Positions 8,568 through 17,968 of a stretch of DNA of 64,000 nt are shown here, piece after piece (positions within the stretch are counted from its first letter, which is position 1; every line of letters starts with the position of its first letter). The position numbers were made by a program, and so were the translations under genes. The notes under the pieces are model-generated. The model was not told the origin of the DNA and did not search any database. It saw only the letters and a program-made list of their open reading frames with translations. The stretch is taken from positions 124,001-188,000 of the forward strand of contig JAWKIO010000005.1 in the NCBI GenBank assembly GCA_041394265.1, in the 5' to 3' direction. Source of the stretch: Acidimicrobiales bacterium (GTDB lineage Bacteria; Actinomycetota; Acidimicrobiia; Acidimicrobiales; SZUA-35).

Positions 8568-9740
8568 TCAGTAGATCTCGAAGAGGCCGGCGGCACCCTG
8601 ACCGCCGCCGATGCACATGGTGACGACGCCCCACTTGGCGCCCCGGCGCTGACCCTCTTGCAGGAGGTGGCCGGCGCAGCGGGTGCCGGTCATGCCGAAC
8701 GGGTGACCGATCGAGATCGAGCCGCCGTTGACGTTGTACTTCTCGGGGTCGATGCCGAGCTTGTCACGCGAGTACAGGCACTGGCTGGCGAAGGCCTCGT
8801 TGAGCTCCCACAGGTCGATGTCGTCGACCGTGAGCCCGTGACGCTCGAGCAGGCGGGGCACGGCATAGATCGGACCGATCCCCATCTCGTCGGGCTCGCA
8901 GCCGGCAACGGCGAAGCCCTTGAACGCACCCATGGGCTCGAGCCCACGACGCTCGGCTTCGGCCGCTTCCATCATGACCACGGCGGCGGCGCCGTCGGAA
9001 AGCTGGCTGGCGTTGCCGGCGGTGATGTAGTTGCCTTCGCCCCGCACCGGCTGGAGCTTGGCCAGGCCTTCGAGGGTGGTGCTCGGACGGTTGCACTCGT
9101 CGCGGTCGACCACGTAGTCGATGATCGACTCTTCGCCGGTCTCCTTGTTCACCACCTTCATCTTGGTGTTCATCGGCACGATCTCGTCGTCGAACAGACC
9201 GGCCTCCTGAGCGGCGGCGGTGCGGCGCTGCGACTCGAGGGAGTACTCGTCCTGGTACTCACGTGACACGCCATAGCGCTCGGCGACGATGTCGGCGGTC
9301 TCGATCATCGCCATGTAGATGGCAGGGTACTGGTCGGTGAGGGCCGGATCCATGTTGGGCGAACCACCGAAGCCAGGGTTGGGCATCGAGATCGACTCAA
9401 CACCACCAGCGACCACCACGTTGGCACCGTCGGACTTGATGTAGTTGGCGGCGGCGGCGATCGAGTTGAGGCCCGACGAGCAGTGGCGCTGCACGGTGCC
9501 ACCGGCGGTGGTGACCGGCAGGCCGCCGAGGAGACCGGCCAGACGAGCGAGGTTGCCGGCGCCGTGGGCGCCGTTGCCGAGGTAGAAGTCCTCGACGGCT
9601 TCGGGCTCGATCCCGGCCTTCTTCACGGCGTGCTCGACTGCATGGGCAGCCATGGTCATGGTGGGGGTCATGTTGAAGCCGCCACGGGCGGACTTGGCCA
9701 ACCCCGTGCGGGCATAGGAAACGATGACGGCTTCGCGCAT
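8568..9740 (-). CDS. Acetyl-CoA acyltransferase (thiolase)
   Basis: The 390-residue protein is a degradative-type thiolase that cleaves 3-ketoacyl-CoA or condenses acyl-CoAs. The nucleophilic Cys sits in TVQRHCSSGL (about residue 88), the catalytic His in GGSISIGHPFG, and the second Cys in MCIGGGQGA. The start is put at ATG 9740, giving the family-typical MREAVIVSYARTG; GGAG lies 11 nt upstream. A GTG at 9752 in the same frame is possible but overlaps that ribosome-binding site. It lies downstream of, and on the same strand as, the TetR gene. No hydroxyacyl-CoA dehydrogenase is adjacent, so beta-oxidation versus acetoacetyl-CoA chemistry is undecided. Confidence 0.88.
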   Translation of the reverse strand: MREAVIVSYARTGLAKSARGGFNMTPTMTMAAHAVEHAVKKAGIEPEAVEDFYLGNGAHGAGNLARLAGLLGGLPVTTAGGTVQRHCSSGLNSIAAAANYIKSDGANVVVAGGVESISMPNPGFGGSPNMDPALTDQYPAIYMAMIETADIVAERYGVSREYQDEYSLESQRRTAAAQEAGLFDDEIVPMNTKMKVVNKETGEESIIDYVVDRDECNRPSTTLEGLAKLQPVRGEGNYITAGNASQLSDGAAAVVMMEAAEAERRGLEPMGAFKGFAVAGCEPDEMGIGPIYAVPRLLERHGLTVDDIDLWELNEAFASQCLYSRDKLGIDPEKYNVNGGSISIGHPFGMTGTRCAGHLLQEGQRRGAKWGVVTMCIGGGQGAAGLFEIY

Positions 9741-9847
9741 GGTGATACTCACTCCGAGATGTGTGAACGATTGCTGGCCCTAGTTTCTAGCCCAGATGCG
9801 CCCGCCATACCTAGCCACTCATCAGCCGGGCCGGCCGCCACGTCTCC

Positions 9848-9928
9848 AAGTCGGCGATCGGCGACCCTGCGTACAGATCGGCGATCGCCGACCCCGCCTA
9901 CAGATCGGCGATCGCCGACAGTGCGCCG
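9848..9928. repeat. Three tandem 27-bp repeats spanning the end of a TetR gene
   Basis: Copies start at 9848, 9875 and 9902 and centre on TCGGCGATCG(C/G)CGA. The third copy encodes the last codons of the minus-strand TetR gene. The other two lie just past its stop codon and stay in its reading frame, where they would encode SAIADLYAG-like repeats. Confidence 0.75.
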
Positions 9929-10533
9929 TCGGCCAGATCGGTGAAGTCGTCGGTGCCGCCGCCGGCGGTCCACTGGCGGGTCGCCACTCGGATGGCCGAC
10001 ATTGCGGCGCCGGCGATGATCTCGGGACGAGGATCGGCGACGGGATCGACGCCGAGGCGAGCAGCAACGGCGGCAATGATCTCGCGCTCCCACTGGGCCT
10101 GCACGACCGCCCGGCTGTGGGCGGACACCGACGGCGTCGCTGCGGCCAGCCGCACCTGCAGCAGGCGCCGCTCCCGATTGGTGTCGAAGTCGGCCGCCAC
10201 GGTGAGCATGGCGTGGCGCACGACGTCGAGGATCGCTTCGTCGGCCGGTCGCTCGGCGAAGGCTCGGCGCAGTTCGAGCTTCAGCTCGTCCATGTCGCCG
10301 TAGAGCAGCGCCTCCTTGGTCGGGAAGTGACGGAACAGCGTGCGTTGCGACACATCGGCCGCCTCGGCGATGTCGTTTGTTGTGGTCTCATCGAAGCCGG
10401 TGGTGGCGAACAGCTCGGCGGCGGCCTCGATCAGCCCGTCCCTCGTGAGCCGCTTCTTGCGGTCTCGACGACCGTCGTCGGTCGGGTCGGGCTCGACGGA
10501 TCTGGTGCTCGGTTCGGCAGTCACGGTCGTCAC
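9898..10533 (-). CDS. TetR-family regulator, divergent from the lipid-storage genes
   Basis: The 211-residue protein has a long charged N-terminal tail, then the TetR helix-turn-helix (about residues 28-75: TRDGLIEAAAELF, TTTNDIAEAADVSQRTLFRHF) and an all-helical ligand domain. The GTG start at 10533 is 7 nt after TAAGCT on its strand, so translation is probably leaderless. Its promoter and that of the divergent acyltransferase gene share 74 bp holding two 17-bp palindromes, which suggests control of itself and of lipid synthesis. Its last codons lie in a 27-bp tandem repeat whose next copies remain in frame past a TAG stop. An acyl-CoA ligand is a guess from context. Confidence 0.85.
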   Translation of the reverse strand: MTTVTAEPSTRSVEPDPTDDGRRDRKKRLTRDGLIEAAAELFATTGFDETTTNDIAEAADVSQRTLFRHFPTKEALLYGDMDELKLELRRAFAERPADEAILDVVRHAMLTVAADFDTNRERRLLQVRLAAATPSVSAHSRAVVQAQWEREIIAAVAARLGVDPVADPRPEIIAGAAMSAIRVATRQWTAGGGTDDFTDLADGALSAIADL

Positions 10534-10562
10534 GATCGACAGCTTAGGTCAGTCGCCGCCAT

Positions 10563-10596
10563 TTGTCAGCCATTGACGAATGTCAGTCGCTGACAT
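10563..10596. promoter_or_regulatory. Two adjacent TetR-type palindromes in a divergent promoter region
   Basis: ATGTCAG-TCG-CTGACAT (10580-10596) is a perfect palindrome whose last base is the first base of the TATCAT -10 hexamer (10596-10601) of the acyltransferase gene. A one-mismatch partner, TTGTCA-GCCAT-TGACGA (10563-10579), abuts it, so the centres are 17 bp apart. TAAGCT, the -10 of the TetR gene, is at 10546-10541. Binding would block both promoters. Confidence 0.75.
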
Positions 10597-10607
10597 ATCA
10601 TTGCTCC

Positions 10608-12041
10608 ATGAGCCGATCTGCTGCCATCTTCGACCTCGACCGGACCCTGATCAACACCTCGTCGGCCCCGGTGTTCCAGCGACATCTCGCCGGCGCCGGC
10701 CTCGGCGATCTCCCGCACCTGCCCCTCGCCGATGCGTTCCTCAAGTTCTACGAGACCTTCGGTGAGAGCTGGATTCTGATGCAGCCGGCCAAGCTCGGTG
10801 TCCGCACATCGAAGGGGTGGCCGGTCGACGCCATCACCGATGCCATGACCAGCGCCGCCGCCGAACTCGAATCGATGCTGCAGCCGTTCGCCAAGGTCGT
10901 CTTCGAGCAGCATCGGGCCAAGGGCGATCTCCTCGTCCTCGCCACCACCTCACCCGCTCCCTTCGTGCGCCCCTTCGCCGAGCGGCTCGGCTTCGATCAC
11001 GTGATCGCCACCGAATGGGTCGACGATGGCACCCACTTCACCGGCGAACACAACGGCACCTTCGTCTGGGGCAAGGCCAAGGCAACAGCAGTCGCCGACT
11101 GGGCCGCCGCGAACGGCGTCGATCTCGACCGCAGCACCGCCTACTCCGACAGCTACTTCGACGCTCCCCTGCTCGATGCCGTCGGCACCGGCGTCGCGGT
11201 CAATCCCGACCTCCGGCTGTCGTCGCTCGCCCTGCTCAAGGGGTGGCAGATCCGCCACCTCGACAAGAACGAGGGCGTGTTCAAGATCGCCGGCCGGGAG
11301 CTCCAGGACTGGGCCCGCCCCTTCATGCGTCCCGAGTTCTCCACGCTGGCCGACGTTCGCATCACCGGCATCGAGCACATCCCCGCCGAGGGCCCGGCCA
11401 TCGTGGTCTTCAACCACCGGTCGTACTTCGATCCCACGGTGATGGGCTACGTGTCGGCCAAGGCCGGCCGCCCGGTGCGCAGCCTCGGCAAGAAGGAAGT
11501 GTTCGACGTTCCGATCGTCGGCAAGATCATGCGAGGCATGGGAGGCGTGCGTGTCGACCGCGGCACGGGCTCCGACGAGCCGCTCCAGGCCGCCGCCGCG
11601 GCCCTGGCCGGTGGCGAGCTCCTCATGATGGCGCCCGAAGGCACCATCCCGCGGGGGCCGGCGTTCTTCGAGCCCGAGCTCAAGGGCCGCTGGGGCGCCG
11701 CCCGCCTGGCCGCCATGACCCAGGCGCCGGTCATCCCCGTCGGCCTCTGGGGCACCGAGAAGGTGTGGCCACGCAGCTCCCGCCTGCCGAACCTCACGCC
11801 CCGCACCCGCCCCGTGGTCACCGCCACGGTCGGCGCGGCCGTTCCGCTGAAGTACAAGAGTGCCGACGCCGACACCAAGCGGATCATGAAGGCGCTGGTC
11901 GACCTCCTACCCGACGAGGCCCGCGAGCGCCGCACCCCCACCCACGAGGAGTTGCTGCGCACCTTCCCCCCTGGCTACACCGGAGACCCCGAGGCCGAGG
12001 TCGATCGTCGACCCGGCTTCGACACCCAGAAGAAGGGTTGA
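10608..12041 (+). CDS. HAD-IB phosphatase fused to PlsC-type 1-acylglycerol-3-phosphate acyltransferase
   Basis: This 477-residue fusion probably makes phosphatidic acid, and its N-terminal part may dephosphorylate an intermediate. The N-terminal HAD-IB domain (about 1-215) has FDLDRTL as the nucleophile motif and YSDSYFDAPLL as the acidic motif. The C-terminal PlsC domain (about 245-440) has NHRSYFD (the H-x4-D motif) and APEGTIPRG (the EGT motif). Such CicA/PlsC fusions are known in actinobacteria. The start is ATG 10608, 6 nt after TATCAT. A WS/DGAT gene follows after 4 bp, so both steps of neutral lipid assembly are co-transcribed under the divergent TetR. Confidence 0.9.
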   Translation: MSRSAAIFDLDRTLINTSSAPVFQRHLAGAGLGDLPHLPLADAFLKFYETFGESWILMQPAKLGVRTSKGWPVDAITDAMTSAAAELESMLQPFAKVVFEQHRAKGDLLVLATTSPAPFVRPFAERLGFDHVIATEWVDDGTHFTGEHNGTFVWGKAKATAVADWAAANGVDLDRSTAYSDSYFDAPLLDAVGTGVAVNPDLRLSSLALLKGWQIRHLDKNEGVFKIAGRELQDWARPFMRPEFSTLADVRITGIEHIPAEGPAIVVFNHRSYFDPTVMGYVSAKAGRPVRSLGKKEVFDVPIVGKIMRGMGGVRVDRGTGSDEPLQAAAAALAGGELLMMAPEGTIPRGPAFFEPELKGRWGAARLAAMTQAPVIPVGLWGTEKVWPRSSRLPNLTPRTRPVVTATVGAAVPLKYKSADADTKRIMKALVDLLPDEARERRTPTHEELLRTFPPGYTGDPEAEVDRRPGFDTQKKG

Positions 12042-12045
12042 GACC

Positions 12046-13518
12046 GTGACCATCACCCCGGCGAAGCACGACAAGCCCCGCACCATCGAGTCGTCCGACC
12101 GCATGACCGAGCACGAAGCGCTCATGTGGAACGTCGAGAAGGATCCGTGGCTGAACCCGAGCGGCGCAGCGCTGGTACTGCTCGACAAACCACTCGACAT
12201 GGCGGCGTTCCGCCAGGTGATGCGCAACGCCGTTGCCCACATCCCCCGCTTTCGTCAGCGCGTGGTCCCCGGGTTCGGCCGAATCTCCACACCCGCCTGG
12301 GCACCCGACGCCGAGTTCGACCTCGACCACCATCTGCGGCACATCACCCTGCCCGACGGTGGCTCCGAACGAGAACTGTTCGACCTGGCCACTCGGCTCT
12401 ACCAGGAACCGCTCGACCGCACCCGCCCCCTGTGGCGCTTCGTCGCCATCGACGGCCTCGAATCGGGCGGCGGCGCCCTGTGGATGCTCACCCATCACGC
12501 CGTGGCCGACGGCATCGGGCAGATCCGGCTTTCCGAGCTCTACCAGAGCCTGAGCCCCGACGACCCGCTCCCGCCCGAGGTCGACCTCGAGCAGATCATC
12601 GCCGACGACGTCGCGGCCTACGAAGAGAAGGAAGCCGGTGGGGATCTCGCCACCGATCTGCGCACCACCGTCACCCGCTCCACCACCCACCTCGTCCGCC
12701 GGCAGCTCGGGCTCACCCGGCGTTTCGCCGCCGAAGTGGCCATGTGGCCGGCCGACCCCACCCGGGCCAACGAACGTCTCGATGAGCTGGCCGCCACCGC
12801 TCGCAGCAGTGTCGGGCAGCTCGTCAACACCGGCGGCGAGGCCACCAGCGGCTCCCCGCTGTGGAAGGAGCGCTCCCGCCACCGTCACCTCGAGCACGTA
12901 CGCGTCCCGCTGGATCAGTTGAAGGCCGCCGCCAAACGACACGACGCCACCATCAACGATGCCTTCCTCACCGGCATGGTCGAGGCGGTCGTGCGCTACC
13001 ACGGCACCCACGACACCCCGCTCGAGTCGATCAACACCTCGTTCGTGCTCAGCACCCGCAAAGGCTCCAGCGCCGGCGGCAACTCGTTCGTGCCCGTGCC
13101 GGTCCGAGTGTCGGGCCACGAGATGTCCATCACCGACCGCCTCGACGATGTCAAGCAGCACATCGCCCGAGCCAAGGACGACGCCACCAAGGGCGGTGGC
13201 GTCACCATCCTCTCCGGTGTGGTGAACCTGCTCCCCACCTCGGTCATCACCCGGGCGGCGCGGGCCCAAGCCTCGAAGCTCGACCTCGCCACCTCCAACC
13301 TGCGCAGCGCCCCGTTCCCGGTGTACGTGGTCGGATCCCGGGTCATGGGCACGGTCACGATGGGACCGCTGGCCGGCACCCCGTGCAACGCCACGGCGAT
13401 GTCGTCGGAGAACAACTTCGACATCGGCCTGTTCATCGACCCCACGGCCATCGAGGACCCCGCCGAGTTCCGCCGCCACGTCGCCGAGTCCTTCGCCGAC
13501 CTCCTCGCCACCCTCTGA
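12046..13518 (+). CDS. Wax ester synthase/diacylglycerol acyltransferase (WS/DGAT)
   Basis: This enzyme transfers an acyl group from acyl-CoA to diacylglycerol or a fatty alcohol, making storage triacylglycerol or wax ester at the membrane. The 490-residue protein has the condensation-domain motif HHAVADG (about residues 149-155) with the catalytic His, a start region with DRMTEHEALMW, and a C-terminal DUF1298 half including SNLRSAPFP and GPLAGTPCN-like glycine-rich elements. The GTG start lies 4 bp after the acyltransferase stop, so the two form an operon. Triacylglycerol is the likelier product given that partner, which supplies phosphatidic acid; wax ester synthesis would need a fatty acyl reductase not seen here. 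Confidence 0.92.
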   Translation: MTITPAKHDKPRTIESSDRMTEHEALMWNVEKDPWLNPSGAALVLLDKPLDMAAFRQVMRNAVAHIPRFRQRVVPGFGRISTPAWAPDAEFDLDHHLRHITLPDGGSERELFDLATRLYQEPLDRTRPLWRFVAIDGLESGGGALWMLTHHAVADGIGQIRLSELYQSLSPDDPLPPEVDLEQIIADDVAAYEEKEAGGDLATDLRTTVTRSTTHLVRRQLGLTRRFAAEVAMWPADPTRANERLDELAATARSSVGQLVNTGGEATSGSPLWKERSRHRHLEHVRVPLDQLKAAAKRHDATINDAFLTGMVEAVVRYHGTHDTPLESINTSFVLSTRKGSSAGGNSFVPVPVRVSGHEMSITDRLDDVKQHIARAKDDATKGGGVTILSGVVNLLPTSVITRAARAQASKLDLATSNLRSAPFPVYVVGSRVMGTVTMGPLAGTPCNATAMSSENNFDIGLFIDPTAIEDPAEFRRHVAESFADLLATL

Positions 13519-13573
13519 CCCAGGCCGCGCCCCCACTCGTCGACGTCGCCGAGCCGTCCTCCCACGCTGACGG

Positions 13574-13677
13574 TTCTGCCGGGGCACCGTCCAATCCAGC
13601 CAAACCTCCGGGCCTGCGTACGGCGGAGCCGACGCAAACCCGGAGGTTGTCAGGTTTTGGACGCAGGCCCGAAGGTT
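13574..13677. repeat. Structured intergenic element at 29-bp spacing
   Basis: A 17-bp unit (AACCTCCGGGCCTGCGT, 13603-13619) is followed by two reverse copies (13632-13648, 15 of 17 matching; 13661-13677, 16 of 17). A weak forward copy (10 of 17) is at 13574-13590. All four starts are exactly 29 bp apart. The layout resembles the elements at 30505, 31265, 42594 and 45131 although the unit sequence differs. It fills most of the 239-bp spacer between the WS/DGAT gene and the BVMO fusion gene. Confidence 0.7.
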
Positions 13678-13757
13678 CGGGCTCGTTTGGGAGGGAGGCG
13701 GTCGGTCGTGTGAGAATGCTTCGACACACAAACCGTTGAACATCGAGGGGGACTCGA

Positions 13758-16349
13758 GTGTCTGGGGAAGAAGCAACGATCGACGTACGCGATCCCGATG
13801 TGGTCGTGGTCGGCGCCGGCATGGCCGGCCTCTATCTGCTGTATCGCCTGCGCAAGGAAGGATTCTCGGCGCGCTGTCTCGAGACCGCCGACGACGTGGG
13901 TGGCACCTGGTACTGGAACCGGTACCCGGGGGCCCGCTGCGACATCCAGAGCATCGACTACTCCTACAGCTTCGACCCCGAGCTCGAGACCGAGTGGACC
14001 TGGTCGGAGCGCTACGCCACCCAGCCCGAGATCCTGCGCTATCTCCAATTCGTGGCCGACAAGCACGACCTGCGCCGTGACATCGAGTTCGAGACCCGGG
14101 TCGAGAGTGCCCGCTGGGACGACGACACCAAGCGCTGGATCCTCGCCACGAGCAAAGGCACCGAGGTCAGCTGCAAGCACTACGTGATGGCCACCGGCTG
14201 TCTGTCGCTGCCGAAGGAGCCCGACATCGAGGGCGCCAAGGACTTCGCCGGCGAGGTCTACTTCACGAACCGCTGGCCGCACGAGGGTGTCGACTTCACC
14301 GGCAAGCGGGTCGGCGTGATCGGTACCGGCTCGTCGGGCATCCAGTCGATCCCGATCATCGCTGCCCAGGCCGACCAGCTCACCATCTTCCAACGCACCC
14401 CGAACTTCTCGATCCCAGCCCACAACGGGCCGGTCAAGCCGGAAAAGAAGGCGGCGCTCGAGGCCGACCGCGATGCCTACCGCGAAGCCCAGAAGTGGAG
14501 CCGCGGCGGCTGGACCCAAGAGCCGGTCGAGATCGGGGCCATGATGGTCAGCGAGGAAGAGCGCAACGCCTCGTTCGAGGCGGCTTGGGAGGCTGGCGAA
14601 CTCGGAATCTCCGGGATCTTCAACGACCTTCTCACCAACCCGACCTCCAACGAGGCCATCGCCGAGTTCGTGCGCAACAAGATCCGAGCGACCGTCAACG
14701 ACCCCGAAGTCGCCGAGGCGCTGTGCCCGAAGGACTACCCGTTCGCCACCAAGCGTCTCTGTCTCGACACGAACTACTACGAGACCTTCAACCGTGACAA
14801 CGTGGAGCTGGTCGACCTGCGAAAGCACCCGATCTCGACCATCACGGCCACCGGCATCGAGACCGACAACGCCACCTACGAGTTCGACGCCATCGTGTTC
14901 GCGACGGGCTTCGACGCCATGACCGGTGCCATCGTGGCGGTCGACATCGAGGGTCGCGACGGCCTCAAGCTCGCCGATAAGTGGTCGGCCGGTCCCAAGA
15001 CCTACCTCGGCCTCACTGCGGTCGGCTTCCCCAACTTCTACATGATCACCGGCCCCGGCAGTCCCTCGGTGCTGTCGAACATGGTGGTGTCGATCGAACA
15101 GCACGTCGACTGGGTCACCGACACCATCGTCAAGATGCGCGCCGACGGCTACGACACGATCGAGCCCACGGAACAGGCCGAAGAGGGCTGGGGGCTCCAC
15201 GTCAACGACTGTGCGAACATCACGCTCTTCCCCCAAGCCAACTCGTGGTACATGGGGGCGAACGTGCCCGGCAAGCCTCGCATGTTCCTCCCCTACATCG
15301 GCGGTGTCGACACCTACCGCCAGATCTGCAACGACGTGGTCGACAACGGCTACATGGGCTTCGAATTCACGGGGTCGGGCAAGCAGTCCCGCACCGACGG
15401 CGTCATCCGCCGCCTCCAACCCGACGTCGCCATGCTGCTCGAGATGATGGCGACCATGGACCTGCCGCCGTACGAGTCGATGTCACCCGACGAGGCCCGC
15501 GCCTTCGGTGAGGCAACCGCCGCCCAGCGCCCGCCCGGGCCCGAAGTCGGCGAGATCGTCGACGGCACCTACCCCGGTGCCGATGGCGATCTGGCCTACC
15601 GCCTGTATCGCCCGGCCACGCCGGGACCGCACCCGGTCGTGCTCTACTTCCACGGTGGCGGGTGGGTGCTCGGCAGCGAGCAGTCCGACGATCCGATGTG
15701 CCGCGACCTGTGTGATCGATCGGGTGCGCTCATCATCTCGGCCAACTACCGCCACGCACCCGAGCACCGCTTCCCGGCGGCTCCCGACGACGCCATCGCA
15801 GCGTTGGCGTGGGTGAGCGAGAACGCCGAGGCGCTCGGCGGACTCCCCGGCCCGGTCGTCGTTGCCGGGTGGAGCGCCGGAGCCAACCTTGCGACCGTGG
15901 TCGCCCAGCACGCTCGCGACAACGGTGGCCCGGCCATCAGTGGCCAGGTGCTCCTCACTCCGGTCACCGACAACGTGCTCACCACCGGGTCGTATGTCGA
16001 GAACGCCGAGGGCTACGGACTCACCAAGCCGCTCATGGAGTGGTTCTGGGATCACTACATCGACCCGGCCGATCGCAACGACCCACGGGCCTCGCCGCTA
16101 CGAGCTTCGAGCCTCGCCGGGCTGCCGCCCGCCACGGTCATCACGGCCGAGTTCGATCCTCTGCGCGACGAGGGGGCCGCCTACGCGAAGGCGATGGCCG
16201 ACGCCGGGGTCGACGTCCACCACATTGCGGCGCGAGGCCACACCCACATCTCGATCCCCATGGTCGACGTGATGCTGTCGGCTGCCCCGATCCGCCAGCA
16301 GATGGCCGAGGCCATCACCTCCTACCTACCGGTACGTTCCGGGGTCTGA
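13758..16349 (+). CDS. Baeyer-Villiger-type flavin monooxygenase fused to an alpha/beta hydrolase
   Basis: This 863-residue protein joins two enzymes. Residues 1-540 form a class B flavoprotein monooxygenase with FAD site G19-x-G21-x2-G24, [15 protein letters not shown], and NADPH site G189-x-G191-x2-G194. Residues 590-860 form a hormone-sensitive-lipase-type hydrolase with HGGGW (632-636), nucleophile Ser706 in GWSAG, Asp800 and His828. Oxygenation of a ketone to an ester followed by ester cleavage in one chain is inferred. Oddly, the BVMO fingerprint F-x-G-x3-H-x3-W-P reads F163-x-G165-x3-F169-x3-W173-P174: the conserved His is Phe (codon TTC at 14262). The start is GTG 13758 with GAGGGGG 5 nt upstream. 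The substrate is unknown. Confidence 0.9.
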   Translation: MSGEEATIDVRDPDVVVVGAGMAGLYLLYRLRKEGFSARCLETADDVGGTWYWNRYPGARCDIQSIDYSYSFDPELETEWTWSERYATQPEILRYLQFVADKHDLRRDIEFETRVESARWDDDTKRWILATSKGTEVSCKHYVMATGCLSLPKEPDIEGAKDFAGEVYFTNRWPHEGVDFTGKRVGVIGTGSSGIQSIPIIAAQADQLTIFQRTPNFSIPAHNGPVKPEKKAALEADRDAYREAQKWSRGGWTQEPVEIGAMMVSEEERNASFEAAWEAGELGISGIFNDLLTNPTSNEAIAEFVRNKIRATVNDPEVAEALCPKDYPFATKRLCLDTNYYETFNRDNVELVDLRKHPISTITATGIETDNATYEFDAIVFATGFDAMTGAIVAVDIEGRDGLKLADKWSAGPKTYLGLTAVGFPNFYMITGPGSPSVLSNMVVSIEQHVDWVTDTIVKMRADGYDTIEPTEQAEEGWGLHVNDCANITLFPQANSWYMGANVPGKPRMFLPYIGGVDTYRQICNDVVDNGYMGFEFTGSGKQSRTDGVIRRLQPDVAMLLEMMATMDLPPYESMSPDEARAFGEATAAQRPPGPEVGEIVDGTYPGADGDLAYRLYRPATPGPHPVVLYFHGGGWVLGSEQSDDPMCRDLCDRSGALIISANYRHAPEHRFPAAPDDAIAALAWVSENAEALGGLPGPVVVAGWSAGANLATVVAQHARDNGGPAISGQVLLTPVTDNVLTTGSYVENAEGYGLTKPLMEWFWDHYIDPADRNDPRASPLRASSLAGLPPATVITAEFDPLRDEGAAYAKAMADAGVDVHHIAARGHTHISIPMVDVMLSAAPIRQQMAEAITSYLPVRSGV

Positions 16350-16356
16350 GCCACCC

Positions 16357-16377
16357 GCCCGGCACGCCGTGCCGGGC
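16357..16377. terminator. Perfect hairpin between convergent genes
   Basis: A 9-bp perfect stem (GCCCGGCAC with GTGCCGGGC) with a 3-nt loop lies in the 27-bp gap between the BVMO-hydrolase and carotenoid oxygenase genes, touching the latter's stop codon. It is a likely bidirectional terminator. Confidence 0.7.
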
Positions 16378-17843
16378 TACAGATCGGACAGCGGCGCCCA
16401 CGTCGAGTGGGTGCCGCTGCTGATCCGTTCCGGCAGCCGGATCCGTGCGACCGGTTCGCTCGCCGGGTCGGCGGCGTCGAGCACGAGACACTCCGACAGG
16501 TCGCGGTTCATGTCGACCGTGAACGTGATCAGGTAGCCGTCGTCCTCGGCGGTCGACCCGAGTCGTGGCGCCATCACGGTCTCGCTGACGAACACACCGG
16601 GCTCCATCGGCACCCGCACCTCGTCGCCGGTGTCGAGGTCATGCTTGATCAGCCCATCGAACGCAAACAACCCACGGGCGCAGGTGGCGTTGTAGGAGTA
16701 GCGGTGGCGGCGTCCGGCGTGTCGACCGTTGACCATCGGGAACTCGCAGCAGGTGTCGCTCATGGACTCCTCGCGACACTCCCCGGTCGCCAGATTGAAG
16801 CGCCAGCGATGGGCGCGAGCATCGAGCACGTTCATGTCGAGGGTCTCGAACCCCTTGAGTTCGCCCGGGAAGCGAGCGACGCCGCGAGCGGTCGGGTTGT
16901 GCTGGAAGAAGCCGTCGAGCACGACCTCGTCGCCGTCCTCGTAGGCATTGGTCCAGTGCAGGACGAAGGTGGGATCCGCTTCGAACCAGCGGATGTCGTC
17001 GGTGGTGCCGTGACGCGGGATCAGAGCGAATCGACTGGGACGATCGCGGTCGAAGGTGTTCGAGTAGTAGCCATCGGCAAGTGCCTGCGGGTCCCAGAAC
17101 AGGGGGAGGTCATTGAGGATCGACCAGTTCTCGGTGAATGCCATGTCGTGCGGAAGTCGAGGCCCGGGGAGTGGGATGTCGACGTAGGTGACCAGCTCAC
17201 CGGCCCGGTTCACCACGCCGTAGTGCATGTAGGGCTTCTCGACCGAGTAGTTGAAGAAGAGCAACTCGCCGGTGTGTTCGTCGAGCTTCGGATGGGCCGA
17301 CACACCCTCGGGCGGGAACCAGCCATTCCAGGTGGTCTTGCCGAGGTCGTCGAGGGTCCGCGGATCGAGCCGATAGAGCTCGCCGCACTGGTAGAAGCTG
17401 GCGAGCGCGACGCCGCCGTGCACGATCACGTCGGTGCTGGCGTTGTCCTTCATCATCGTGCGAGCGCCCCAGCCGTGGTCGGCGATGGCGTTCGACGGGT
17501 GCTCGGTGATCCCGGCCCACAGGCTGCGACCGGCCTCCTGCTCGGCGAGGAACCCGTCGGTGCGAACGAACCGGCTGGCGTAGCGGGCCTCACCACCCTC
17601 GAAGCTGATCGAATGCATCAACGAATCGCCGTCGAAGGGGTGATAGCGCTTGATCGGCTCCATCAGCGCGGTCTCGGTGTTGCGGAGGTAGACACCGGCC
17701 AGATCGTCAGGAATGTTGCCGACCACGTCGAGATCCCAGGCGTCGTACTCATTCACCTGGGGCCGCCACGGGCCGCTGCGATACGGGTGCTGATCGCCTG
17801 GAGGTAACCCCGACTCGACGGTGTTGCGCAGTTCGACCTTCAA
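16377..17843 (-). CDS. Carotenoid cleavage oxygenase family protein (RPE65-like)
   Basis: The 488-residue protein belongs to the retinal-pigment-epithelial/carotenoid oxygenase family, non-haem iron enzymes that cleave conjugated double bonds with O2. Visible signs are the N-terminal GNIPDDLAGVYLRN and HPFDGDSLMH segments, LPHDMAFT (a metal-His region), and the C-terminal SGTHSTWAPL His-bearing end. The frame is open to 17942, but TTG 17843 is chosen: GAGGGGAG lies 5 nt upstream, and CAGAAT with a TTGGCC box 16 nt before it forms a plausible promoter. The substrate may be a carotenoid, apocarotenoid or stilbene. It shares its upstream region with the divergent CHRD-protein gene. Confidence 0.88.
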   Translation of the reverse strand: MKVELRNTVESGLPPGDQHPYRSGPWRPQVNEYDAWDLDVVGNIPDDLAGVYLRNTETALMEPIKRYHPFDGDSLMHSISFEGGEARYASRFVRTDGFLAEQEAGRSLWAGITEHPSNAIADHGWGARTMMKDNASTDVIVHGGVALASFYQCGELYRLDPRTLDDLGKTTWNGWFPPEGVSAHPKLDEHTGELLFFNYSVEKPYMHYGVVNRAGELVTYVDIPLPGPRLPHDMAFTENWSILNDLPLFWDPQALADGYYSNTFDRDRPSRFALIPRHGTTDDIRWFEADPTFVLHWTNAYEDGDEVVLDGFFQHNPTARGVARFPGELKGFETLDMNVLDARAHRWRFNLATGECREESMSDTCCEFPMVNGRHAGRRHRYSYNATCARGLFAFDGLIKHDLDTGDEVRVPMEPGVFVSETVMAPRLGSTAEDDGYLITFTVDMNRDLSECLVLDAADPASEPVARIRLPERISSGTHSTWAPLSDL

Positions 17844-17968
17844 CGTTGCTCCCCTCTTCGGCAATCGCCGTTGGCCGGATTCTGACAGATCACCGGACCA
17901 GGCCAAAGGCGACACCGGGAAAAGAATTCCGTCACCGACCAATCCGCCCGGAGCACGGTTCCGAACCC

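Noticed and set aside
16407..17807. A plus-strand open frame opposite the carotenoid oxygenase gene
   Set aside because: Antisense to a gene with clear family motifs; no recognisable domain.
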